The position numbers and the translations under genes were made by a program. A stretch of DNA of 64,000 nucleotides from NCBI GenBank assembly GCA_027382625.1, contig JAJKFJ010022898.1, positions 147,576 through 211,575 on the forward strand, in the 5' to 3' direction. Positions within the stretch are counted from its first letter, which is position 1. The number at the start of each line of letters is the position of its first letter. This document shows positions 26,966 through 38,699 of this stretch, piece by piece. The DNA comes from Tetmemena sp. SeJ-2015. Its lineage: Eukaryota; Ciliophora; Spirotrichea; Sporadotrichida; Oxytrichidae. The notes beneath the pieces are model-generated. The model did not search any database. It was not told where the DNA came from and saw only the letters and a list, made by a program, of their open reading frames with translations.

Positions 26966-28209
26966 ATGGCTGAAAAAGTTATAATCTTCGTCCCCGCCGC
27001 GCCAATTAAACTCTCTCTCGGTCTCTGGATCATGCTCCCCAATTATCATGTAAGCTATAAATCGAACTTATCTCTATTCTCTTTTTTGAAATGCTTGGTT
27101 CTCATTTGTTCTTTAAATAGGGTGAATTCTTCATGTACAATCTGCTGAGTGATAAGCTGGACAGGTTTGAGCGAGAGGTGCGGAAGTTGCGTAACACCAT
27201 AGTCGCAAAGTTCATTTTCTTCTTTGTCAAAGCCACTCGCTACTTCTTCCTCAAGTTCAAAGCCTACATCCACACTGAGAATCAAATATCAATTTAATGC
27301 AGAAATTTGAATATCATGCATGATAGTTAGTTTAATAGATAGTGAATGTGAAGAAGTTCAGGGAGATAGTGCAGATGATGGATGTGGATTGCGAGAAAGA
27401 AGTCGAGCTCAGAAGGAAAATTCAACAAGGCTCCAATAACTTCGACTCCTTGCTAAGGGACAGCAGTGTAATTGAAAATTAAGAGAGATAGAAAATTTAC
27501 TCATATATGTCAGTGTGCTAGATCAGCAGACCTTCAGAAATGCATTGGCAGGCAACAACAGAGCTTCTGCAAACTTGCAGTCCTCAGCAAGCATGGGAGG
27601 CCTCAGAGCTAAAATTAATCTATCTACTATCATCTATAAATAGGTGCAAGAATTCTGGAATCAAGATAGCAAGTAGCAGCTGCGCAATAGGAGGACGCTC
27701 TCTCAACTATTTCTTCTTCATAAATGGCCAAATCAACTCCTCGGTTTACAAGCGCACAGCCACTAGGCAGCAATCGTCCTTCGAGAAAGGAGGAGCAGCT
27801 CAGAACACAGCTAGGGCCCCAATGAAGATAGTCAAGAAAAAGAATGAACTCAACGAGTCTGTCTACTCGTAGTAGTTAAGAATAAGAATGAATAGTTTAT
27901 TGTACTTCGTAGTACCTCGAAGAGGAGGATTTATATTAAGAGCAGGCTAACTTCGACAGGAAGATGCAGACCATGAGCATGATACCATCAATCGACTAGC
28001 AACTAGAAATCCTCGCACAGGCTAATAGCAGCAAGAAAAATGCTAACACCAATAAATAAAGCATGGCACTTGTAAAAGCTTGACATTATTTGATATTGCA
28101 TGTATTTATGGCCCTCAGGTCTTAGATGAGCAAGCATAATCAGTCAATAAGTGTACTAGATCAGTCAGTCGACAGTACTCTCGGCAAAACTAAGAACAGA
28201 TTCCAGTGA
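26966..28209 (+). CDS. Unknown protein, charged helical C-terminal half
   Basis: ATG 26966 (MAEKVIIFVPAAPIKLSLGL), a GT-AG intron ending just before 27121, then GEFFMYNLLSDKLDRFEREV, FREIVQMMDVDCEKEVELRR, NNFDSLLRDSSVLDQQTFRN, RTATRQQSSFEKGGAAQ, YLEEEDLYQEQANFDRKMQT and HNQSISVLDQSVDSTLGKTK to TGA 28207-28209. Four IESs (listed) join these blocks precisely; one more frame change between 27620 and 27670 is unresolved. A hydrophobic helix (AKFIFFFVKATRYFFLKF) lies near residue 60. The C-terminal helical segments loosely resemble SNARE-type heptads, but there is no C-terminal anchor and I do not assign a family. Confidence 0.6.
27464..27510. other. IES, 47 bp, pointer CAGTGT
   Basis: CAGTGT at 27464-27469 and 27511-27516; deletion gives LLRDSSVLDQQTFRNAL. 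Confidence 0.85.
27703..27732. other. IES, 30 bp, pointer TCAACT
   Basis: TCAACT at 27703-27708 and 27733-27738; deletion gives GGRSLNSSVYKRTATRQ. Confidence 0.8.
27867..27906. other. IES, 40 bp, pointer TCGTAGTA
   Basis: TCGTAGTA at 27867-27874 and 27907-27914; deletion gives NESVYSQYLEEEDLYQ. The 8-bp pointer is the longest I identified. Confidence 0.88.
28063..28107. other. IES, 45 bp, pointer ATGGC
   Basis: ATGGC at 28063-28067 and 28108-28112; deletion gives NKQSMALRSQMSKHNQS. Confidence 0.85.
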
Positions 28210-28466
28210 TGAATAAAAATCTAGAGGTTTATGGGATAACCAGCCTGCCTTCTAAATTGTTTTAAACAAGTCAACTATTTGAAATGAAATAATCTTCATT
28301 ATCATTATAAAATCATGAAATACATTTCATCTATAAGAAAAGTTAGATTGGGTTAAGAGTTTAATAAATAAATAGTTAATTAACAGAGCCAAGCCTAATA
28401 TTGATGGGATTCTTATATAAAGTTAAGTTTAGTATTTACTGAAATTGCTTTGGTATGTATTTGATC

Positions 28467-31400
28467 TCAGCTTAGCTGTTCTTATACTAGTTTTGATTTC
28501 TTGAATAGTCTAAACTCCCTCTCCATCTTCTCTCCAAGCTGCATCTCTTCTTGCCTCTCTCTTTCCAATCGAGAGTAGTCCAGCCTCCCGCGCTATAGCT
28601 AGGCTTCTTATTCCTCCACTAAGAGTGAGCAGGTGATTTCTATTGTATTGCTGGGTTTTGAGCCACTAAGAGCTTTAGATCTTGCTTACTTGGCGTGCTT
28701 CCACTCTTCTGCCAAAGCTACCTCACCTGTGGCTTTTATTGCTGAGGCTAACTTTGAAATTATTGAAAATATAGTTAACTTAAATAGGGAGATTGAGCTG
28801 GAATGGCTGTTATCGGTGGTGGCTGTTGTTGTACTACACTTTATAGAGGGAGCGATTAATGAGTCAGAGCTCTTGTATCCTTCAAAGCTTACTTATCTTG
28901 CTGTTTAGAGTCTCTCTTCTTCAGATAGTAGGCAAAGGGATCTACTTGAAGGTTTATTTGATTATAAGACTGCAAGGAGCCAGCAGGTTGAAGTTTATTT
29001 CCAAATTGATCATAGGTTGAGGTATGAACCAGCTTGCCCTTATCCTGTAAATGCTTATATAAAGCTTGATTTGATTAAGGCACCAAAGGTCTAGGTACGT
29101 TCAAATTTTCATTGGGGGTAGGAAAGCAATGCCTTTATGATTGGTTTACTAAATGTTTTTGCTCGTCTTAGCCAAAACTGGAGCTTGGACTACTTTCCCT
29201 TACTGAGCTTTTGCTTACTACTACTTCTCCTCTTTCTATACTTTAAACTTAATCTCTTCATTCCAGATTTGCTCTTCTTCACCAAGCAATTTTTTTAGGA
29301 CTGCCTTTCCTCTTCTGTTTACCCGTAGCAAAATCTTTTCCTTGAGGCAGGGAGACTCTCCAGTCCGGCGAATATGATCTTCCTTGCTATCAGTAGTAGT
29401 AGCATCAGAGTTATCAGTCAGACTTGAATCTTCCCTCCCTTGATATCCCTTAGAGCCCTTGCTCACTTTTTACCCTACTGGCTATTGGAATACTTTGTCC
29501 AGAGAAATGTTTGGCTTCTTTGGGAATTTTTACTTATATAAGTTTAGATGGTTAATTAGCAGTGGCCGGCTCTAACTTATATTCATGTAGCGAGTTTGAC
29601 TGTTAAGAATCATGGATAACTTTGGTAAGTGAGGTTATAAATTCCATGCTGCATGACGTTTCATCTTTTTAAATACTTGGAACTTTCAAAGATTTGCTTG
29701 TATCTTGGCCCTAATGGTTCTTTTGAAAATTTATCTGAAGTGTCCTATGGTGGCTCTAATCATGAGAGTTTTGATTTCTCTACCTTCCTTGATTGCCCCC
29801 TTCAGTGCTCAAGTTTATCTTAATATTTTTCTCTTTCTTGTTCTGCTTTTCTTAAGGACTCATAAGCTATTGAAGAGTTTTCTGTAGTGGATTCTTTTAC
29901 TAATCTTCTGCTCTTGTCTTTTTCTTATTAGAACCTGAGCATGCAAGCTTTCCCTTATCTGCAGCTTCTTTCTTCTATTTTAAAGTCTTACTCTTTGCCT
30001 CTGATTTCTAATCTCCCTCATTCTTATTTAGGCCATCACCTTATGCTGTCTATTGATTTGCATTTGGATCTTTAAACTCCTCAAATTCATCGAAGTCATC
30101 TTGAATTATCTCGCTATCGTCATCATTGAATTTCACATTATTCAAGTTAATGTTACCACCAGTAAGTGCATACTGCTTCTACTAGTCTTTCTGCTTTCTA
30201 GGTTTAGCTGCACTTTTATGATGGTTCACAACAGACACTCCATCCATGTCTTCGTTATCTCGAAACTCAACAAAGTCATCATCCTCATCATCATTCATCT
30301 CCCCTTCACCATCCCCATCTTCTTCTGAGTCACTACTGTTTCCAGCGAAGGATTGAGAGCTAGAATAGTCTTGAAAGTTCTTTCGCTTCTTTCTTGTTCC
30401 CAGAGTCAGTGAAAAGTGCTTTTTCTTCTTTGTCTTGGTCTTATACTAATTTCTTCTATGAGACCTTTCTCGGTCCTTATCGTTGCGATCAGGATCATAT
30501 CAAGGTTTGCCAGTGAAGCCAGATTTTGAATAGGTATCTGAAAAGGAGGTCTCAATATCCAAGAAGCGTGGTTCCTCATCTATAAGTGACTGATAGAGAG
30601 TAATGATCTCTGGATACTACTCTGACTTAATTTCCTTCTCGTAAAAGTCAAGATACTTCTTGCACTAGTTATTTAACTAAAGCTTCGTATCTTCAATCAA
30701 TGTTTGAGAATCTTCGCCCATTTACTCTTTGAACTCGGTGGCATTATCATTTTAAAACTGGAGCAATTATTGCTCAAACTTAACTCTCTGATACATATCT
30801 GAAGCAAGTTTCCTTTTCTCTCTCCTCTGAACTTCATAGCATAGGCCCATGGCTGAGAGGAGGTTAGAGCATAGTCCCCTCATTTTGTAGTACGAATCTG
30901 TCTCAGTCTTATGCTTCTTTCTCAGTTTCATTGAGCGATCCTCATACCTATCTCTAAAGATCGCATGGTTATCTTCTGAGGTGAACTCATATTTACGCCA
31001 GAACTTCCTCAAAAGCGAGGCTCCTCGTACTTGTCTCTTCTTTCTCCAGAACCTGTAAATATCCCGCATCACTTTCTCATACTCCTAGTCATTAAAGTGT
31101 CTTATCCCAAGCTCAACGAAGTAAGTTTAAAAATCCCTCTTGATCTCTCTGATTTTATGGAACATGTCATTCTCAAGGACTAAGTTTTAGATCATGGTGG
31201 ACTTCTGATTTGTAAACTAAGGGGTGCCAGATAATTTCTCCAAAAGATCTATAACCAAACATAGTTGCTCAATCGAAAGCTAATAAAATCTGGCAAAATC
31301 CTCACCGTCCTTTGAAGCTGCATAATCCACTCATTCGAAGTCTATTTACTCATTTAGCTCGCTGAGGTCATAATTCACAACGTAGGAGGATGTCAAGTGC

Positions 31401-31850
31401 TTGGATTCAGCTTATTCTTAAATCTTTCTAGAAACTGATGCCTCTTTCTCAGTATTACTCAATACAGGTACCTCTGAAACTTTCTCCTTGAAGATTTCCA
31501 AAACTGGCTGAAGTTCTTTCATGAAGCCTTCCTTGAGCTGGTCAGCTCTTGCAATCTCTCATTCCTTCCCATATTTTCCTTAACCCTTTCCTTGTCCTGA
31601 GAGGATAGAGCTGAAATTTGGAATTTACTGCGGCTCTCTGACGATCAGAAGTTGCTCTCCCCATATAGTACTTTTCTCCTTTTTATCTTTGGCGTTTCGC
31701 TTATTCTAATTTTGCAAGTTTACTTGATTCTGCCAGCCTGACGGGTATATCAATTGTAAATTTGCAAAAGCAGATCCCGATGAGGTATTATTCGAGGTAG
31801 GGTTTTGATGCGAAGTAGCAGCAGTAGGTTGGTGGATTTTGTGATATCTA
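28467..31850 (-). CDS. Enhancer-of-polycomb-like protein (NuA4/Piccolo acetyltransferase subunit)
   Basis: Minus strand to TGA 28467-28469. The EPL1/EPC signature is at 31080-30770: VMRDIYRFWRKKRQVRGASL, then FRDRYEDRSMKLRKKHKTET and DSYYKMRGLCSNLLSAMGLC with EVQRREKRKLASDMYQ, as in EPC1 and Epl1. Upstream (31800-31100) are an Asn/Gln-rich leader, KEGFMKELQPVLEIFKEKVS, HLTSSYVVNYDLSELNEQID and LVIDLLEKLSGTPQF. Downstream is a long disordered tail with a basic block (KTKTKKKKHF), a strongly acidic stretch (SDSEEDGDGEGEMNDDEDDD) and a final coiled coil (YSRLERERQEEMQLGEKMER). Epl1 anchors Esa1 acetyltransferase to nucleosomes. One in-frame TGA at 31559-31561 sits between segments that stay in the same frame. 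The N-terminal start is approximate. Confidence 0.85.
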
Positions 31851-31859
31851 CTAATTTTA

Positions 31860-32229
31860 AAAGTGGTTTTTTTACTGCGAAGTAGTTTAATTATTTAAAG
31901 TTGTTGAACTCATGGTTTAATTAAAGTGTTACTTTATTACGGGCCAAAAGTTTGAGCACTATTTGTTCTACTTTACTCACTAACTTTAATTAAGCGTTCA
32001 AGTCAAGAGAAGAAACTACAGATAGGTCTAAAAATCAGAGCGAGTTTAAATATTGAAAACATAATCTGCTCATCGATACTTAAAGGAGGGGAGGGACTTT
32101 AATAAAGTATAATTAATATTTCTCTAAGTGTTAGTGCTGGGCTAAGTTGATTTTAGTGAATTTTAATTCCCAAATATTCATCTATTGCTGTGAGTACTGT
32201 TCATTGAAGATTCTATAAAAATTCATTGT
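31860..32229. promoter_or_regulatory. Divergent intergenic region
   Basis: AT-rich region between the Enhancer-of-polycomb-like gene and a forward gene. It should hold promoters for both; no specific element recognised. Confidence 0.35.
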
Positions 32230-33440
32230 ATGTATACACACCTATACTTCTATTTATATTTATCTTTGATAGCTCCTGTGCAAATAGCTTCAGTGACTGT
32301 TGAGAAGTCTGAAGATGGTCACTTGACTTATATCGTTTTGGGTTTATCTCACAAAGTGAAAGGGTTTGAAACTCTCGACATCAAGCTCCTCGATCCTTCA
32401 GGTGGCAGCTTAAATTAAAGGCTTGAACTAAGAGTGGCTCCTCATCGTAGTTCAAAAAATATAGCAAGCACTTGGGCTGTGATTGTGGAGTCGGCTTTGC
32501 TGTTAGAGGTTCAAAATGAAACACTCTCGCTCTCTATCAATTCGAATGAGAAGATTTAATTAAGTATTCATTTAAAATATTTGCTTAAGATGAGTTTAGC
32601 GCACATCGATGATACACCCTAGCTATTTAGAGACTTCTTTATTCATCTGCATTTGAATTAAACCTCAAGCAAGTTTGAGTTACCTTCCTCTGAAGTATGG
32701 ATAAGAGGACAACACTTTGATTGATAATCTGGCTTCAGTTCTGAATTAGGACATTCAAAATATCGGAGAGCTCGTAGACTTCGAGAAGGGACTAAGGTTT
32801 GCAGTACAGAAACTAAGAGACCTTAAAATGCTTAAGCATGAATATCTTGCAAATCCTTTCTATTTGACTTTAAATTGCACTCTACTTATGTATCTTAGGC
32901 TCTTATTATAAATTTGACCGATGGATCTCAGTTAGACGCAGTTAATGAAATAGAATCGCAATTGGAAGCACTAACCCAGACTTTACACGAAATAGATCTC
33001 TCTTCTCACCAAGCCATACACTAAAAAGAGCTTTCATCTTGGTAGCTCGTAAAATTCAAGTGGGAGAAGGTTTATGAGAGCGGCAGCTTAGAGTGGCCTC
33101 AACCTTCTGATAAGAATGGAATCGCAGATAGACATCATGGATATTTCTCTTGCTGATTCATTCGTATCAAAAGAAACGATTCAAGAATATAGATTACTTA
33201 GAATTATCTTCTTCAATTTTCAGTAATTTTTTCCTCACAGTATGGCCAGGATTGGAGGGAAAAAGGGAGAAGAGGAAGTTAGCCAATCAGAAGCGAGCTA
33301 TGAAATTAATACTTTCAATTATTTACAAAAGGTCTATATAAACTCCTTACTAAATATGCCTTCTATACCTCAAATAGGACCCGAGTCCAAACATCATTCC
33401 TTTCAAAACTTTAATCTTAAACTTTAAAATCCATAAAAAT
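32230..33440 (+). CDS. Unknown protein, possibly secreted or membrane
   Basis: ATG 32230 precedes a hydrophobic stretch (LYFYLYLSLIAPVQIASV) and SVTVEKSEDGHLTYIVLGLS. With TAA/TAG as Gln the frame stays open about 150 codons (STWAVIVESALLLEVQNETL; LFRDFFIHLHLNQTSSKFEL), then shifts into LIDNLASVLNQDIQNIGELV with DFEKGLRFAVQKLRDLKMLK, and later LTDGSQLDAVNEIESQLEAL with TQTLHEIDLSSHQAIHQ. Frame changes imply at least three IESs. Alternating strand-like then helical character is seen, but no family is recognised. The 3' end is uncertain because two frames stay open through 33250-33450, and the next ATG (33439) may overlap it. Confidence 0.45.
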
Positions 33441-34128
33441 GGATCAATCTCTGAAGAACAAAACTAAGAAGTTCCTCTCTTTGCTGAAAAACAACGCTTA
33501 GAATCATGCATTCAATAAATACTGAGTACTAAATTGAAGGTTTCTAATGAGCTTATTATATATTCGTTGGGTTAGTGGCTGACAATTTGAAAATAGAGTT
33601 GCAGCAACGCCCTTGGAAACTTCTGAGAGTCCTTGACTTTGTGAGTTAGGAACTTCCGCGCTCTCAGTCAGACTTCGCCCGCCTCAAAATCACAGAAAGC
33701 GGCCTCACTTAATGCCTTCTCTCGGCAAGTATCTTACCAAGCAGTCTTACCTCCTCTCTCTCAGATGCTGAAATCTACTCTCTTCAGCTCAAGCAGGAGA
33801 GTAAATGCTTCCTTAGGTCTTCTTGAGCACATAGAAAGCCTAGCGGAACCTCAAAAGAGGTAGAAATTTGTGGATAAGCTTAATAGCAGTTGCCTGCTTG
33901 TGAGTTTAGATTAACTTAGTGTTGAAACTGAGAGTAGAGAATGACTAGCCTACTTTACACTCTCGGATATAATCAAGTCTAACAAGAACTTCTTTAACGA
34001 GATAGTAGAGTACTACTAGCCCTTACTCTCTGACCTTTAACTGGGCTAAACTGAGGCCCAATCTCTTGGGAAAGACAACATCAAAGACATGGTTATGAAA
34101 AGTATGGGCTTTAGAACAGATAAGTGAT
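33439..34128 (+). CDS. Unknown small helical protein
   Basis: From ATG 33439 (MDQSLKNKTKKFLSLLKNNA), then ADNLKIELQQRPWKLLRVLD, LTSSLSDAEIYSLQLKQ, LLEHIESLAEPQKRQKFVDK, YFTLSDIIKSNKNFFNEIVE and GKDNIKDMVMKSMGFRTDK to a TGA at about 34126-34128. At least three IESs are needed to join these. Mostly helical and charged; no known domain recognised. It might be the C-terminal part of the preceding gene. Convergent with the DnaJ gene. Confidence 0.45.
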
Positions 34129-34399
34129 ATAGAAAACATCATCACTCCTGCAATTGTTACTTCTCGTTAGAATGCTTGCGTGATGGAAATGGAAATTTCT
34201 TAATTTAATTACTATATATATTTTCAACCAGTAATACTAACCACTAAACATGAATGCCTGAAAAGGAGTATTTGCACGCGACTGCTCGGCCTGCCCGCAC
34301 TTGTACATAAAGAACGGCCGATTGGACGCTGCTGGCCCTCTTTAATAGGATTTTAATCTACAATATATTTGATATGATGAGCTGCTGCTACTCACCTCA

Positions 34400-36546
34400 T
34401 CACATTACTTCTTCTTAAACTCCTTCCTTAATCAGTTCATTCACTTTGTCGTCATTTATAAGCTTAATTATGGGTCTTCTTTTATTCCTTCTCAAATCAT
34501 GCTCATATGTTATTCTAAATTTTGTCTTCTAATCTGGCATACTGCTCGAGGGCTCTTCTTTATTCTTCTGTGAGACGCTTGAGGGATCACTACCTTTACA
34601 GTTACAAAGTGGTTTCCTTTTTAGTGCTGATTGGGTGGCAGCTTCTACACTCCGTAGTTATTGAATGAAGTTATGTGATTCAGAAAAGTTTAAGTAAAGG
34701 TGAGTAATGAAGCATTCAAAAATAATCCTCATACTGAAAGACAATACTTTTCAATAAGCTAGGTGAGTAATTTAGCTTCTTGAAATTTTTAAGCTATAAT
34801 AAATTCTTAATTTGAGCGCTTATTCTGGTATTCAATTGAAATACGGCGATAGAGATTTTCTTTTTCTCTTCATTTTGAGTGCCTGGGTCAATCTTAAACT
34901 TAATTGTTCAAACCATTTTATAAAATGTGATGATGATCTTGAGTCTGATATCTCCATAGAGAGTCTTGACGACAGTCTCTGTGCCTAGGATGGCTTCAGA
35001 TACAGTAACGAATAGATCAGTGTTGATGTCCACTCCATCTCTCTTAAAGTAGGGATGAGGCTTCACCTTAATTTGAATCATCAAGTCGCCTGGAGGACCC
35101 TAGGCGCTGTGGTTTCCTTTCTTTGATATCCTCAAGTTCACTCCAGTGTCCACTCCCTTAGGAATAGATCAATACAAGCTATATCTTATAATAAGCTTTA
35201 GTAAGATACTGTTTCTTTGACAGTTTAAGATACTTGGCCGCGTCCTCTGCAAGTCCTATAATTAAGAGTTAAGTTTAAGTTATTGCAGAATTCGATATAG
35301 AAAATTCTAGAGCGGAAAGTGAAAAGAAGAAAGTATTTTTAAGCCACAAAAGAGAAGCAGCCTTAATAGAATAAGACTTCTATTCAATAGTAGCTGAACT
35401 AAACTTACATGCAAGGATTCCTAATGACAGTTCCTTGGCCATCGCAGTTACCGCAAGCTTGCTGCATAGTGAAGGGTCCTTAGCGAATAGTTTAGTAACC
35501 TTGACCGCCGCAGCCTCCGCAGGTAGATGGTGAGGTGCCTGGCTTAGCTCTAGTTCCCTTGCAAGTTCCGCAAACATCAACTCTCGAGAAGTTCATAGTC
35601 TTACTAGTTCCATTGATTGCATCCATGAAATCGATCTCAAGAGCCATCTATAACACATGAGTTTAACTTCTATGAGTTTAAACTTAAAGAGGACGTTTAA
35701 ATTAATGACTTGCTAAATATTTACTTACGATGATGTCTTTGCCTTTGGCTGCTTGTGCTGATCTTTTTTAACCCTTTCCTCCTCCGAAGAACTGCTCAAA
35801 TTGCTCGAATACATCTCCGAATGGGTCCTACCCTCCTTATTAAACTCTATTAACACTTCATTGAGAGACATTTCAAAATAGCCTTCGGTAGTTTATCTGA
35901 ACTAATCGTAAAAGCCTTCAAAGCCACTGAATCCCTGTGCACCATTGAATCCTCCACCAAAGGGACCGCCAGCCTAGTTTTATTCATCTGCGTTCATACC
36001 TGTCTGGTCATAAATTTTCCTCTTTCCTTCATCTCCTAGTGTATACCATTAAAATTTCAATTTAAATAGACCTTACTCACTTTATAAGTGTCTCATAGGC
36101 TTCATTAATGCTTGCGAATTTCTCCTTGGCCTCAGCCGCTTTATTGACATCAGGATGGTACTGCTTAGCTAACTTGAAGTAAGCCTTCTTAATTTCGTCT
36201 TGGTTAGAGCCCCTAGACACGCCCAAAGTATCATAGAAGTCTTTCTTCAGCAGGGGACTCGAAGCCTTGAAGAAAAATCCACGATTGGAGTTCATCTGGC
36301 TCACACAATAAATAAATAGCCACTAAGATTAAGAGAAAGAAAGAGTTTTTATCTCAAAGGAGAGATCGAAAGTCTGGTTTTAATGCTGCTGTGATTTCTC
36401 TGCTGCTCTATTTTCTTCTTTTGATAAACGAACATTCCTCTCTGAGCAGCTACCATAAGTTGACGCATCTGCATTGCTGACTGGTTGCTTCCCGTTAGCA
36501 AAGAAAGAGTGCAGGCTTGCATCAGATTAAGTTTGCTGCTATTCAT
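34400..36546 (-). CDS. DnaJ/Hsp40 type I chaperone, mitochondrial type
   Basis: Minus strand from ATG 36544-36546. A 60-residue N-terminal leader rich in Ser, Leu, Gln and basic residues looks like a mitochondrial presequence. The J domain follows ([20 protein letters not shown], with the HPD in [15 protein letters not shown]), then a Gly/Phe region. Zinc-finger repeats are present: [41 protein letters not shown] and [15 protein letters not shown]. The C-terminal substrate domain has [38 protein letters not shown] and [12 protein letters not shown], ending with [10 protein letters not shown] and [18 protein letters not shown]. It stimulates Hsp70 in protein folding, probably in the matrix. 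IESs interrupt it (one listed); a 1-nt break occurs near 34575-34590. Two candidate stops exist (34503-34505 or 34400-34402). Confidence 0.92.
36300..36352. other. IES, 53 bp, pointer CTCA (plus strand)
   Basis: CTCA at 36300-36303 and 36353-36356; deletion joins the leader TRLSISPL to [15 protein letters not shown] ahead of the J domain of the DnaJ gene. Confidence 0.8.
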
Positions 36547-37014
36547 GGCTCCCTAGTTGATTGCTTATTTTCCTCCTACTTGTATTATCCATAAGTTCAT
36601 TATAAAATCCAAATCATTATACTTAAGATGCATTTTTGTTTTGGGGATAGTTTAGTGGTGCAACTCTACATCATCATTTATTATATAATAATTAAATAGC
36701 CTTACATTGCTGATGTTAATACACTTATAATCACATTCATTCATTCTATTAACACACATACTGCTCACAGTAACTTTAACTTACGGCTCTCGTTAATTTA
36801 AATTGCCAGTTATCAACAACTATCAATTTAAAACCTCACTTTAAAAAAACCAACACTTTTTCACTCTATAATAAGGAACAGTTAATCAAGAGGAGAGAAA
36901 TTTTAATTGTTCAAACTTTAATCGGCTTATAGAGAGTGCCAGAGAACCTCTAAGTGGAGGGCTAGCTATAATAATTATAATTATAAAATTATAAAAGGGA
37001 GGAAATGAGACACA
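36547..37014. promoter_or_regulatory. Divergent intergenic region (DnaJ / bL17m)
   Basis: AT-rich spacer between two divergent genes for mitochondrial proteins; a shared promoter is possible. No specific motif recognised. Confidence 0.4.
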
Positions 37015-38104
37015 AGAGCCAGTTTAGGAAGTTTGGAAGACACTATACCCATGTCCGCCCCTATGATGAAGTAAGCTTCAAACCCCTATCTCACTAATCC
37101 CACTTCTAAATGATGAGCTCATAGTCAATAATGAGTGAAAATTTATCACTTTGACTTGGTTTTTCCTTATAATTGTCTCTCTTTATAGATCAACTTTATG
37201 CGATTGGGGTGATTGTGAGCTTATTTTGAGAGGAAGATTTGTTGATGGCTGAGAATTTAAAATTTGAGTTTAGGAATATGGTCACCTCTCTGGTGGAGCA
37301 TGATAGAATCACCACCACTCTAGGAGAAGGCAAAGGAGCTGGTGAGACTGGCTGACAAGATCATTTACAAGGGCAAGTAAGGAGGCTATCAGGGCAACGT
37401 GTTCCTCTTCAGCACCCTCAAGTCCAAGAAAGCCATCGAGAGAGTCAAGACCACTCTTGTCCCCAGGTTTCAGTAAGTCAAATGGGTTAATCATTCTCTC
37501 TCATTACAACTTTTACTATGAAATGCTTACTTAACTCTCAATATATAGAGATAAGAAAGCTTGCTTCGTGAGAGTTATTCATATTATGTGATCATACTTT
37601 TCTATCATTATAAAATTGATGTCAAGGATATGTACTTGGGACTAAGAAAGAACGACAAGGCTCGCATGGCAACGATTGAATACCTTCGCAACCCCATGAT
37701 GGCCTATGAGAAGACCTCAACTCATCGAGGAGCGAGAGCGCATCGGGCTCCCTCCCTTCTGGGAGTGGGAGTTGAAGCTGCTTTAGGAGGAGCAAGAGCA
37801 TCTCAGAGCTTCTTCCAGGAAGTTGAACAGCCTGATAAAGAAGGAGCACAAGCAGGCCATGCTCAACTCCAACACCGACGAGAAGACCCAGGAGAAGTAC
37901 CAGCAGCACTCCAAGGACGTGCTTGACGACATCGAGAAGAAGTACAAGAAGCAGAAGGAGTACCTCAAGTTCGCCCTCGAGAGAGTCAACCTGGAGATGA
38001 AGATCCACGAGAGGCAGAAGGACAGCAAGCGCTACGAGAAGAAGCACGACACCTACATGCGCTTCGACCCCATCCTCGACTTCAAGGAGGCCAAGTTGGC
38101 TTGA
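37015..38104 (+). CDS. Mitochondrial ribosomal protein bL17 with long C-terminal extension
   Basis: ATG 37015 begins MRHKSQFRKFGRHYTHVRPY, the classic bL17 N-terminus. After a removable segment (about 37070-37220) come FEFRNMVTSLVEHDRITTTL, AKELVRLADKIIYKGKQGGY, SKKAIERVKTTLVPRF and MYLGLRKNDKARMATIEYLR, all bL17 core. A non-bacterial extension of about 130 residues follows: LIEERERIGLPPFWEWELKL, then a strongly charged coiled coil (DVLDDIEKKYKKQKEYLKFA; LERVNLEMKIHERQKD) to TGA 38102-38104. bL17 binds the large-subunit rRNA near the exit tunnel; the extension probably contacts lineage-specific mitoribosome parts (inference). Two 1-nt frame breaks are seen, near 37320 and 37718. The coding sequence here is noticeably GC-richer than its flanks. 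Confidence 0.9.
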
Positions 38105-38699
38105 TCGGCATTCTAAGAGAGCGAGGGAGGAGCGCTCTTCTTGCTCGCTTCCTTTGGGCTAGAGAACGACCTCTCTCTGATGAAACCACTTCTATTAAAT
38201 TAAAACTTTACTCTTTACAATGACTGGTACATGAGTGAGTCATTGAATGAGTGAGTGAAAGAATAAAAAGCTAAATTGGTGCTTGCAGAATCAAGTATTT
38301 CGCTTTGAGGGAGGAGGGAATGATTATCATATATATATAATTTATTGAGAGAGGTTTTGAATTAAAGTTAGCTGAGATAATTGTGAATTAATAATTTAGC
38401 AAACATGCAACGAAGGCAAAACTAGTTACAGTTTAAATATAATATGAGCAAATATAGTTTGCTATTAGCATGCTTTTTTGTTTATTTACAGTAATCAAAT
38501 TTCTCGAGCAGCTAGAGCTTTAGTGGGCAGGCGTTCGTGGGTGAAGAGTAGCAAAGGTAGTTTCGCTTTGAGAGAGCCATGAGCAGCAGGTGAGGCCCAC
38601 ACTTGGAGAATCACTGAGGACCCTCCCCCAATAACTTAGGCAACTACTTCAGTCAAGCAAGGGAGCAGAGACAACCTAATAAACACTATAAGAGTGTTT
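38105..38699. other. Intergenic region
   Basis: AT-rich DNA after the bL17 stop, becoming Gln/Ser-codon-like from about 38560, which may already belong to the following gene. No RNA gene recognised. Confidence 0.35.

Noticed and set aside
34262..34345. GC-richer patch with a Cys-containing open reading (KGVFARDCSACPHLYIKNGR)
   Set aside because: Too short and without neighbours in frame to support a gene or RNA; left unassigned.
35380..35580. Minus-strand ORF beginning [16 protein letters not shown]
   Set aside because: Wrong frame of the DnaJ zinc-finger region; the neighbouring frame gives the CxxCxGxG repeats.
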